Source of the DNA: Lepidurus packardi | Taxonomy: Eukaryota; Arthropoda; Branchiopoda; Notostraca; Triopsidae | Assembly: GCA_023053545.1 (NCBI GenBank) | Contig: JAKZAN010000002.1 | Coordinates: 8,056,790-8,120,789, forward strand | Reading direction: 5' to 3' | DNA length: 64,000 nucleotides | In this document: positions 48,870 through 61,000 of the stretch, one piece after another | How positions within the stretch are numbered: position 1 is the stretch's first letter | Layout of the letters: each line of letters starts with the position of its first letter | The notes under the pieces: generated by a model | What the model saw: only the letters and a program-made list of their open reading frames with translations | Databases searched by the model: none | Told to the model about the DNA's origin: nothing | Position numbers and translations under genes: made by a program

Positions 48870-49592
48870 TCTTGCACAAATTCAGGGTTGTCGTTCACAA
48901 TTTAAATCCGATGTAATTCACAAAGGTGAATTTTTTTACAGGTGCAGCACGGGCGAAGACAGTAAAACTTGTGCTTTTTGAAAGCGAATGGGCTGGAGAC
49001 CCGTGACTGTTGCAACAACGGCTGAAGAAAAGTGTATTAATAGATAAGCTTAGCTTGGGAATATGCGCGCACGGAGCCGAGCAAATTTGTACTCCCGGTT
49101 ACTGCCCCTTAGCTTTAATAAAGTAACGAGGTCGTCAAGTATGAAATATGCTACTTAATGCATGTGTTCCAGCAACGCTGGTGAAAATGTTTAGATTTTG
49201 ACCTCTTATACAAGCTTAAAAGCCAATTCCAAAAGTTACAATCAAAAGTTATAATAGAACACCAGTTACGGCATTAATAATTTCTTTTATTGAATTATTG
49301 GGTAGGTTTAACCGTCAGTGCAGCAGAATGTAAAGCAACGTAGAGCTTTTGCAATTGTTGAAAAAATCAAACCTTTAGAGATTCAGAAAAGGTAAAAACA
49401 ACCAACACAGTTAGTATGCATACTCAAGGTTATAGTTCCGAGTACGGTATAAGTAATAATGTATTTGGATAAGTACGGGATAATTACGGAGAATCTACGC
49501 AGGCCAACCCGCTAAGTTCAGTGCCGTGGTTTACTGCGGGTTGTGAGACCTTGTATCGAACAGAATTGGGAAAGCGGGTTTGGTGCCGAGTG
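48870..49592. other. intergenic, no gene seen
   Basis: Upstream of the PPM1L-like gene. Presumed promoter and 5' UTR only. No open frame of note and no named repeat before the inverted-repeat element at 49593. Confidence 0.5.
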
Positions 49593-49873
49593 TAAAAGCC
49601 TTTTCCAGCGACGGTTCAATTGTGCTGTGCCACGATTGTGCAAGGAACAAGCTGTTCCAACGTTTTTGTGCGTGCTTTTTGTGCCGCGCAATCTTGTTCC
49701 AGCGACTGTGCCTTGGACTGTGCGTCCAGTTGTTCCAGCGCTTTTGCTGGCACACAACAACAAATGTCTGAGAAACGCAAACATTGTGCCGCACAGTTCT
49801 GTTCCAGCGACGAACATGTAAACAATTGTGACGGCACAACGCACAATTGAACCGTCGCTGGAAAAGGCTTTAA
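49593..49873. mobile_element. MITE-like inverted-repeat element, about 280 bp, GC-richer than surroundings
   Basis: The ends are inverted repeats of about 38 bp, AAAGCCTTTTCCAGCGACGG then TTCAATTGTGC(T/G)..GTGCC, at 49594-49632 and 49832-49872. They are flanked by TA-rich sequence (GTGTA left, TTTAAATAA right), so a TA or TTAA target is possible. The interior repeats TGTTCCAGCG four or more times among GTGCC/GTGCG units. Because stop codons are scarce, open frames of 60-108 codons run on both strands in several frames; none resembles a protein. No transposase is encoded. Confidence 0.75.
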
Positions 49874-50102
49874 ATAAGGCTAGCAGAACGTAAATAGAGT
49901 AACGGGAAGAGAAGCCAATCTGTGTTGTGAAAAATATTGCTGTAAAACATCCACTTCATTATTCTATACAGGTTAAGTATAACATGTTTTGAAGTAAAGT
50001 TATAGCACATTTGGGTTTACATGTATTTTTTTTAAATTCATTAATTAGACGGTATACATTTTCAGTATATTTACTAGGCATCACCGGATATAAAGCAAAG
50101 AA

Positions 50103-51659
50103 ATGGAAATTACGGGCGCTGTGCAAAAGTATGCATGGGGCAAAATCGGTTCTTCGAGTATTGTCGCTCGTCTTTCCCTTCGGCAGTCACAAGTAGTTGT
50201 TGAAGAAGATCCATATGCAGAATTTTGGATGGGTACCCACCCCAGTGGTCCTTCTTTGGTTATGAATTCTGGATTGTTGCTAAGTAGCTGGATTGAAAAA
50301 CAGCCCAGTGCATTAGGAGCTGGTGAAAAAGAGAGGTTTGGAGGAAAATTATCTTTTCTATTCAAAGCGTTATCCGTCAAAACGGCTTTGTCAATCCAAG
50401 CACATCCAAGCAAGGTAATACCCAAAAGGCATTTGTAAGTAAATCTAAAAAAGGTATATTCATTTCCTAAAACGACTACCTTATCTTTTTCCTTTTCTTG
50501 CAGTCTTTATTTATGTATATTTGTTATAGGATCATGCCGAAGAACTACATAGAACTCGTCCAGATCTATATAAAGACGATAATCATAAACCAGAAATCGT
50601 CGTCCCTTGCTTTGGCCCGTTTGAGGCTTTGTGTGGTTTCCGCCCCTTAGAGGAAGTAAAAGAATTTCTCAACTGTAAGTTAACCTTGGCTTTTGGTGGT
50701 ATATTTTGTAATTACGCTAGATTGTGTTTCAGTAATTCCAGAACTTACTAAACTGGTAACGTCAGAAATTGCCAATGCCATCATTGAGGCGCAGACTGAC
50801 GCTGACAAGGAATTAGCTTTAAAAAAGGCATTCAACGCATTAATGAATTGTCCTGAAGAAACGGTCAAGGAAGTGTCCAACACTTTTGTAACTCGTCTTG
50901 CTGGAGAGGGTAGGATTTTTCAGTTTTTTTCTGAAGGATTTAAAATTTTTTATTTCGTAATGCTATAGGTTTGGAGGGAAAAGTTCAGTGTTTAGCTGAC
51001 CTTTTTCTAAGGATATCCGATGATTTTCCAGGAGATGTAGGGTGTTTTTGCATTTATTTCTTAAACTACGTTGTGTTGCAGCCTGGAGAAGCCATGTTCT
51101 TAGGTCCAAATATTCCCCACGCGTACATCTCCGGAGGTTCGTCGATTTCCTTAGTTTTTTCGCCTGTTACAGCTGGTCTCAATTTTTGTTTCAGATTGTT
51201 TGGAGTGTATGGCTTGTTCGGATAACGTCGTAAGAGCTGGCTTAACTCCAAAATTCAAAGACGTAGAAACCCTGTGCGAGATGCTTTCATACAAGCAAAG
51301 TAAGGCTGATGTATATAAACAACCATGGGTGCGAGAGAATGAGTGGACTGAGCGATGCTTCCCGCCGGTTCCTGACTTTGCTTTAGCACGTATACAAGTA
51401 AACGAGTTCTTCAATTTTTGTGGCAAATTTAAATGTTTTTGAAATCCTTTTTACCTTCAAGGTTGGTAGCGATAGTGAGCTGGAAATAATTCCCCGTTTG
51501 AATGCGAGCGTGCTAATTGTGATTGAAGGGGAAGCAGAGGCAAACGGGAAAATAATTGGCTTTGGAACTGTGTTGTTTTTAGCTAGTGAAGAGACACTTG
51601 CTCTGAAAGTTGACGTAGGCAAGTCTTTCACTGCATACCAAGCGTTTTGCAACGTGTGA
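50103..51659 (+). CDS. MPI: mannose-6-phosphate isomerase (type I)
   Basis: Zinc enzyme that interconverts fructose-6-phosphate and mannose-6-phosphate in the cytosol, feeding protein glycosylation. Exons: 50103-50414, 50530-50674, 50733-50909, 50969-51136, 51195-51397 and 51462-51659; sum 1203 nt, 400 residues (human 423). All introns are GT..AG and keep phase. Start [19 protein letters not shown]. Signatures: [96 protein letters not shown]. The zinc ligands are visible: Gln and His of IQAHP, Glu of KPEI, His of NIPHAY. Protein ends QAFCNV. Convergent with PPP2R3. Confidence 0.97.
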
Positions 51660-52096
51660 TTTTGCACGCACTACCTGGTTGAGATGATCCGAGTCTTAAT
51701 TAGCAACCTTGCCGTGTTCTTTCATTTCCTCGCTCCTCAATTTTAACTGTTACGTTTTCCTGTATACGATTGATTATTGTGAAAATTAAGCACTAGTCTA
51801 TAAATGACATATGGTATTATGGTAGCACCGATATTGGTTCCCTGACATGGGATTAGAAAATGTACCAGTGGTTTTTAAAATACGTATTCTGCAGTGAACT
51901 GTTGATGGCATATATGTGTATATATATATACAAAATGTACATCTCATGTAACAGTCAAATAAGAAACTCCCTTTTAACCACATAAGACTGTGTAAGAACG
52001 TTTAAGGCACCATACACCATACACTCTTCGAAATTAGGAAAGAAATATTAATGCTTTGGTTATACTATTCAATAAGTTAGTGCTTTGATACGTAGT
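51660..52096. other. 3' intergenic between convergent genes
   Basis: Contains the 3' UTRs of MPI and PPP2R3 and a short TATATATA run near 51915. No gene seen. Confidence 0.5.
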
Positions 52097-55000
52097 TTAT
52101 CTGCTGCTTAAAGGAATATGCTGCTCAACCGGAAATGAATGCTCGTCACCAAAAGTATCCATTGTCATATCAGCATCTCCATCGTCTTGACAATATCTAG
52201 AGAAAAACGATCGATTAAGTATTACCCATTGACAGAATAATTTTAGCTTTCTGATATTTCTACAGTGAAAAATACACGCAAGGTTTTTTAAAAAAAAATA
52301 TCAACAAACTAGGAAACTAACTACAACTTATAGCGAAGGGCACGCCTTTGACTGGTTGCTTTGCATTCTGCTCGTTGGGGGGTTATACCAAGCCAAACAT
52401 CTATTATAACATGCATCTGAACGTACTTACTTTCAACACCTATTCCTCCTACGTATCCTGGTCTCTGCTTCAATTAATGTCCACTATCTTCCATTTAAAC
52501 CGAGTAACAATTTTATGCTGTATAGAACTTGCTGCCAATATACTTACATGTCATCTACTTGGTCACTCCCGCTCTCTTCCGCCACCAATAATTCGTATTC
52601 CTCAGCTGCGTACCGATCCCAATCCGATATCTGCGATATTTCCCAAGAAAAGATCGATTAGTTCATACAATGAAAGTGTAGAACTGCTTTTAAATGCATA
52701 CCTGCTGGCTTGGATCTGTTTGACAGGCAAAAGGATCCCTTTGTTCGTGGTCCAGAAATTTATCCAGGTTAAAGAATGTGTCAAAAAACACTGGACAGAG
52801 TCTACACTGCCGTAGATCCCTTAGAGAAATTTTACCAGGTATAGCTGGACGGACCATATCTAACATCTAAGATGAACCAAATATAGTTAAATACAAGTTG
52901 TACGCAAAAAAGGAAAAGAAAAAATTACCTGGCACAAACAATCTTCAAATGGCAAACTTTCTATTCCCAATGTCTCCATCCTCTGCAGTTGCTCCTCGTA
53001 GAAATACTCCAATTCATACATGGACAAGTATCCATCTCCGTCAAAATCCATGCAACGAAACCAATACTCAATAGCTGTGGGGTGACGTTTATCCTCTTCT
53101 GCGACCAAAAACCAAACGAACTCGGTATAGCTCATACGGTCTAAGCTTTGGCCTTGTTTTAACGTCCCTTGACGATGAGGACCACCTCTTGTTACCGCAC
53201 CGGAAAATATACGGTCAACAATTCGCGAAGACAAGGCTAAAAATCGTAAAACAAAAGGTCGTTAACTATAAATTTCCAATCAATTTTTAAAAATTATACC
53301 ATGCTCGTTATGGCGGGCAAGATCTTTCCGATCAATAAATAGATCATGGTCACGGTCCAGCTCCCAAAATTTGCAGTAAATGACATAGAAATGTTCATAG
53401 CTAAAGTAATCAGTAATTTGATTGATGTCTTCCTCTTCTTCCAACGAACGGATGACTTCGAGCAAATTGGAGTGACGGAGTTCTGTTAAAGTAATGCGCC
53501 CAGACCAAGATCGGTTGACACAATAAAAAATGCGTGCAATGACCTAGTATTGCCAAATAAAAGAAAGGAAATAGTCAACTCGTTTTGCAATAGAACTTAA
53601 ATAGTAATTAAAATAAATTAGAATTACTGTATGAATATAACGACTGTGAAACTCGGAGGCAGCTTTAAGAAAGGTTAAACCAGGATGAGATTCTACTACA
53701 TCTTGCAGCAGCGGTATGAAATCATCTGGAAGCAAGTAATTGTTGGGACCTTTATGAATCTCTTTGGAGGGAAGGGCAGAAGTGAGTATAAACATAAAAC
53801 GCGAAGCTTCATCATGATATTGTCGTGTGATCCTAAAGATAGAAAATAACTTTATAATACAGTATCGCAAAACACAATAGAACAATTTACTTTTGCCAAA
53901 ACTCAAGGAAAACGTCTGATGTGAGGTAGCCTAGCTTTTCCCCTCCGGCAGCTAGAAACAAAGGTACCTTCCAATACAAAGGCACACCGCATACCTATTT
54001 AAAAGTGGAAACTATTAACACCATGTATCATTTGAGACTAAATACAATTGACTCTTCAGAGATCACTTTTATAAAAAGTTCTTTTAATCTAGTTTGGGTA
54101 GAGTTGCCAGCAACTGTCCGAGCTGAAACTACGACCTACAACAGCAACCTTGGCACACATTCCTTGAAGTAATTCCACGTGCTTCAGCTGAGAAAACAAC
54201 AGCGAAACAAAAGAGCTCCAAAACTTTCCCTCTACAACACACCTGTTTCACTTTTCGCCATTTACCACTCTTATTTAAGATCAAATTTAACCGAGGTGAC
54301 TCTGATTTGGCTTGGAAGACAAAAAAGCAAACCATACAGGGCAATGTGGAAGTAAACTTTTGAAAACAAGAACTGGATTAAGGTTAAATCTAACTATCCT
54401 GGCTGCTGTTGCTGGCCTTCACCCGGATGGCTCGAAAAGACATTTCATTACCACACGTAACAAATGGTTCCAGCATACGGCTGGACAATCTACACGGTTT
54501 TGAAATGGTTCGAAAGACCTTAACCCGTTCGTGTCAGTCGGGTATCTTTGACAAGGAACTTGGAACTCGTTTCCTTTCTCAGAAAGGCAATGTTATCACT
54601 CCGTAAGAATCTAGCGACTATGGTAAAACCCAACTACGTTTAACGCTAGAAACCATAGAAAACATTATCGAACCTACTTTGACAATTTTTCCAAACAGCT
54701 GACGAGTGGCTTGATTGCCTGGTAAGGCTTGGAATGCCTGGGCAATACGAGACACCTGTCCAGCATCTCCGCCGGCTAAAATGGGACGTCCGAAAGGAAA
54801 ATGAAACCTAAAGAAAACACATTAAAAACTCTAAGCGCAAACGAAAGAGTAGCGGTGTTGCAATACTTTGGTATATTGTTCCGTGGGTTAGTTTTGGCTT
54901 CACGTCGCAGCGTGGATCCAGGCGAAACCAGTGACGTTTCCGAGAACAACGGCCGATTCTCCTTATCGGTGTTACTGTAATTCTGCAAATGCAAATCAAA

Positions 55001-58000
55001 GATAAACAAATTCTAATGAAACACGCTCGTAAACAGCTGGTAAACATTCTTCTCACAGAAATGACGCAACCAAAAACCAAGAGAGCAAGGAAGCACAGTA
55101 CTACAGTTTTTCAAAACATGCATCCTTATGAAGCAAAACTCCGTAAGGATAGCTAAAGAAGGCCGAGTGCCAGGGAACCCATATACAAATATTCCGCTTT
55201 ATACCACTATTACCTTATTATACGATCGGGGTCTTTTCTGAATGGGGGGTCTGTAAGGAAATCTAGGGCTGAGCCCTATTGTTTGGCTAGTATTATGGCT
55301 GTGGTCGAGTAGACTGTCCCAGTCGCCGAACCCAAACCCAACAAGTCGATTACTCTTAGGTCGTGGCCGACAGTGCAATATAATATTCTGGTTAACTCCA
55401 AACAAATTAGATTTGTTGGCTGACAGAAGTCTGTACTTGGCTTGACAAGCCGGACACCTAACATGCACCATTGTTCTTTGCGTTTTAGCAATCCAAATCA
55501 AGCTCACAATATCGCAGATGAATTCCAAAACGTTGTTGTTTTCACTATGTGATTGTGGTAAGCTTAAACTTCATTATCACAATTTGGCTAGGCAAGATTT
55601 CGTGGACGGTTTAAAAGACATATGTGCTTGTGTTTGTGCCTTGTCTGGGTATAAACTGCTCGCACATTAGGTTGTCGTTCCTCTTTGATGTCACGTAGGT
55701 TGGCAGACTACCCAATCTTATCATGCGACTCTAGCTGTTCAGTACCACGCCACGCAAAAATAAAAGAACAGAAACAAGTTTACGTCAAAGAGTTTAACGT
55801 AACGGGTAAACGGATATGCCACATTTTAGTAACGATTGTAAAATGATTTGATGATCTTCTCACAGCGCTTTAACACACAACCACGTTGGCTTTTCTGAAC
55901 TGGGCACGAGTATTGTTAAGGATGTTAAGGATGGACCGTTGGGTCGTTTCTTGGACCCCACTTCAGGATGGGAGCTCACGGGCTACATAAGATGAATAAA
56001 TTGTCTCGGCTAGGGCAAGAAGGTGAGGCGAGGCGTCGCTCGCATAGGAAACAAGACTCAAGCCTGCTTATCCGATGTCTGCGGAACGACTCTTGCGTGA
56101 GCGCTTACCTTTTGCGGGAAGCAAGGGGGAAAAGAAAGAGAAAGTTTACAGGTCTGCGTGCAAAGCGAAACCGGTTTCACGCCTCCAGACTTGGTCGGCC
56201 GACCTTGCGTGGCAGTTGAATCGAATAATGAATGCCTGAAACTCGATCGCGACTAAAGAAAACCGGACATCTTTTGCTTGGCGACTTGGTAATACAGTAC
56301 AAGCATCCTCACGAAAGAAAATTCAACGACAGAGACAAGAACCGAGTCGCAAACGATCGCTTACATTTTATCGCTCCAACTGCGACTTTTTCTTGTTTTA
56401 CCTTCACATTTCCATCTGTTCATTTTTCTTTCAACAATGAAATAGGAGCTTGAACTAACAAACTGTACCTGCCAATCCCTGTACCTGTCAGTCCTGTCAG
56501 TCCTTGTAGTCAATAATGAATTTTTTTTTAGACTGACCTACAAACTTAGAAACAAAAGTTGACTGGTTTTTCTAACTGATACCGCAAGGAAATACGACTC
56601 AACCACATCTGTCGTATGTGGTTGCTGCATCCAGTGTCTACTGGTCTAGTGTATTCGTTTGGCAGGAAAATCAATTAGAAAATAGAACATTTGTCAATTT
56701 GCTCATCTAGGAAGTTAGCTAAGCTTCATTTGCTGCAGTTACTGTACTCTCGCAAGAGTAGCACTCCGTTAGCATCGGTAGTGTAGCATTCATAAAATAT
56801 TCCCAACTAGAAGACGTGCTAACTTGTACGATACCATCACGTTATCTATCGTCCTTAGCAGCTGGACGGAGAAAAGGCAAAGCTAAAGCAGCCTGATAAA
56901 GCTGAGCTGCGAAATTGAAAGTAGCTCCTCTTTTTGGCCACACCTTTCATAGTGTCGCATAACTTCGACGCCTTTTTCAACAAATACGAACACATAAGAT
57001 AAGAGACTAAACGATCAAGATAAGACACTGACCCCAACCCTATCCAAAGGAAGCCAAGCCCTCTTTTTACTTGCAAGGTTATATCAATTATACGAACTTT
57101 GTAAGTAGCAGCAAGTCATGTAACTTTTTCTCAAATCAATTCATTAGTTAGACTCCAAGCCTGCCCAAAGAAGGAAACTCGCAAAAAATAAACTAACTAC
57201 TAGTTAATATAATGTTACTCTCGCAAGTCCTGTCTCGCAAGCTAGAAACGCCACTTACGAAACTTGAAATTTAACGTTTGAAATTTCGCTATTCTTTCCT
57301 AATTGATGCCGGATCGTGACCAAAGCGAATGCACAGATCTACCGCCATTCCATCCGTATTCCATGCAGTTATACAGGACTCATGTGCGTCAACGCATTGG
57401 AACACGCTTTTATTCCAGGGAAAAATATTAACCATAATTTGCATACAAAAATGGAAATCTTTTTATTAAGGATTTTCCAAGTCTTGTTTTTTATTATTGT
57501 ACTTTGGTAAGGAAGGTACGGCCATACGCTTTCCCTAGAGCTAAAAGTAAAAACTCGTGGTATTACTTCGGCTTGAAACAGGTTTCCTAAAACAGAAAAG
57601 AAAGAAAAAGTCCACAATGGAAATTCTAGGGATCTACCCTATGAATTGTTGGCGGTACCTCCTGCTAGAGGTTCTTAACTTCTCCACATTTGCATACTTT
57701 CAGGTCAAAGCCATTCTAGAAGTGCTCAGGCTTCATTCTAGAATGGATCTTTCCTTTGGAATAAAAAGTTCGAAAGTCCATAGCTGGAAAGTTACTACTA
57801 AGAGGCAAAATTATTTTAGGCAAACACTTAGCTTTAAAAAAATACTTCTCTTGAAACTAAATCTTGATCCACGGTGCATAATCTAAGTAACATAATTCAA
57901 GCAATTGAAAAAGATTCTTGTGATATCCCAAAGGGTAAAAAAGAAAATTGCCTGCAAGGTGTTCTAATACAGTCGTTAACCGTAATTAAACCTTAGACCA

Positions 58001-61000
58001 TATTTTACTATTTAGAATAAATTAATTAAACTTGACAGCGCATCAAGTGAAAAGAATATACTGGCACCCACTGCGGCGGCACGGAAAACTCCTAATTTAT
58101 GCAACAATAACCTTGACAATAACACCAACCAGTCCCTAAATGCCCCACCTTCTTCGCTCATGCCTTGAGTTAGGCTTTTTAAGGTTCTTTGAAAAATAGT
58201 AAAAAATAACCCATAACGCATTGCTTCTGTAATTACGCAGTGACTTGTACCCTGACCTAACCACGAGAGGAAGTTCCGAGAAAACTGGCATAAGCAATCT
58301 CATTTGTACGCTAAATCAATTAATTACAGAACTTGACCCCAAAATCGCATTAATTTTTTCACAACATTTATACCGATAACAGTAAACAAATTTTTGTGAA
58401 AATGCAACTTGTAGGAAGAGTACCATTATTATTTGTTTCAGACAGCCCTATATAAGTTGCTCCGATCAAAAACGAATGAACGAGATGTCCTAATAGGTAT
58501 CACGCACCATACGTCACCTCTAAACATTGAGCATTCGACTTTGTTGGACTTGATTGACGACCACAGCAAATACCGACAAAAGGATAATGAGCATAACAAT
58601 GAAACATAGCTGAATAAGGTACAGTTTGCATGTAATTCGTGGCACAAAAACGCCAGAAGGCTTTAAAACCTAAATGATTTATAGCTGTGCGGTTAATTCA
58701 TAAATCTCATGTTCCCTTTTACGTTGTGACATTTGGAAAATCCAAGATCATTGTCAAAATACCTTCTTTTTTACTCCTGTTGTAAGGACATGCTCCCTTT
58801 GTATTTAGCTGTATTAGTAGCATGCAAATATTTGTACTCTTGGTTAGTTTGCTGAACCAAGTAATCAAGCAAAGAGGGAAGCATTAGAACATATATTACC
58901 GCCGTCTTGGTTTGGGAACCACCCAGGGAAAGAACCCGCCAAAACTAAAATAAAAATCCGACGTTGTCAATCCCACATTTAACATTTGAGTTAACGCTGG
59001 CTAACGAAAAATTATGATCGATCTGGAGTAGATTGAAGTTTTCGCCTAAGTAGGGGCTCGTTTACATTAACAACGTGATTAGATTCAGCCTCTGGGAGCT
59101 GCAAAAGATTCCTATGCTTGTTGAACGATTTCAAATAGCTTAAATATCCCTCGAGGTAACAGTAATACTACTGCATTAATATAATACTGATACACTGCAA
59201 AAAAAGTTGACTGCGATGAAAATCGAGTGTAAATTTGGCAACAAAACTCATAATTCCATTTAAGTTTATCACGACCGTTAGAAATTTGCACAATATGATG
59301 TAGCACGCACGGTCTTATTGCAAAATAGCTAAAAATATTTTTTTGTATTACTAGCCAACTGTACTACTTCATGCATCGTGCGCAAATTGAACAACTATAA
59401 TGAAAAATCTAGTAGTCTAGTTCTGTGCCGCAGCTTTGTGACATCATAAACTGCATGTTAGTACGGAAAACCTTCTACAAAATCATAAGTTTTGGCACTT
59501 ATCCCAAAGTTTTTTACAGTTCTGCAAAGGAAGGCAATGTCGGATTTTTTTCTTCCCCGACACCGTAAATTACGACATCTGGAAAGCTATACATACTCCC
59601 AGCAAGCCTGGTATGCTCCCTTTCAAGAAGATATTTTTACTTTCCCGAACGCTGAGAGCAGCCTGAGCTGTTCAACGTAATATATCCTACTCAGACCGAA
59701 AACCCTTTTACTCGACTCCAGACCGATTATTGAGGGATTGAGAAAGCTTTTTCTTTTCGGTTTATCTCGCGCCAAACATGCATCTCAGACCGCTAGAAAT
59801 TTACACATCCTTAGCAAACCGCCCGTAATAGAAAACGAAGATTTCTGAGAGATATAGGAACATTTATTAGTAAAGCTCGTCGTTAAAAGTTAGCGGCACA
59901 GATCATGTAGTAGTTTTTCCTAAGAAATCGATCAGCTTGCGTGTATTTTATCATTCAGTCGCAAGCATACAGTTTAAGCCACGGTGTTTTCAAAAATAAA
60001 TAAAATAGAAAGACTGACCTGCGCTTTGATCTGGATGTCACTGCTACTGTTCCAGGAGACCGGCGTCGTTTTCCGCTTTTCCGCCAAATTCAGGAAGCCG
60101 GTTTTGTCACGGAATTCCATGGCTGACGGCGCTTTCTCGAACAGCAAAACGCGTTCGGCTACCGACCCACGTGTAAGAAACGGACGAATCGGTACGCCAC
60201 ATGAGCTATTTCCTTGACCTCCGACTCCCACCAGTAAGTTTTCATTTTGTTGTTGTTGCTGTTGCTGTATGCTGCGTTCCCGCAAGTGCTGCTTCTGTTG
60301 TACCGTCAACTCCGGATGAGGCAATGCTGCAGGTGTAGCCGTACCGGGACCATCCGTTTCGGGTACTTTCCTGGATTTCCTGCCTTTTTTGCGCAGAATA
60401 TTCGCGAATTCTGGTGCTTCTTGTGGAGGGGCGTTATTTTCTGGTACCCGAGGTCCTGGCAACGATTCTTGCGCTTGTTGGTGATGTCGACCCGGTACCC
60501 ACTCCGACCGCCATTGGGAATCTGGGATGTTGACTTGCCCATTTTCAAACCGATGGCGCGTTTCCATTACCAAGTTGGCCGTCATGTTGGCTTTCTTGTT
60601 GACAATGCGATTCTCTTCCATACGCTGCTGAGTCAGGGGATACGCTTGGGCGTTTTGGTATCGGACTTTGGCATAATTGACTGCCGACAGATTGGGCGGT
60701 ACACTGTCGGACAACTTCGGGACCTGTCCCTTTGACGGGGAGTTTTCTCGAGTGAAACGTGGGCTGGTGGTGACATTCGAGTTAGGAAGTTCGCGACCTA
60801 GCGACGCGGCTCGAGACGATGAACTATCATTTTGATTTTGTAGCGATCGAAGCTTATCTACCAACGTTTCGAGTTCTTCTTCGCCCAAATAGGCACTCGG
60901 TGCTGAACCGGGTCTTCCGTAGGGCGCCGACCAGCGATTTGAGATGACTTTCTGAGTCGGGGCAATACTGTTGTCGATTTCCGAGCTCCTGCTTCTCAAG

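Noticed and set aside
49518-49850. Protein-coding genes in the overlapping open frames of both strands
   Set aside because: They are Cys/Ser-rich products of a stop-poor repeat inside an inverted-repeat element and overlap each other in several frames.
60247-60735. 162-codon plus-strand frame opposite the long PPP2R3 exon
   Set aside because: Antisense shadow of a low-complexity coding exon; no independent features.
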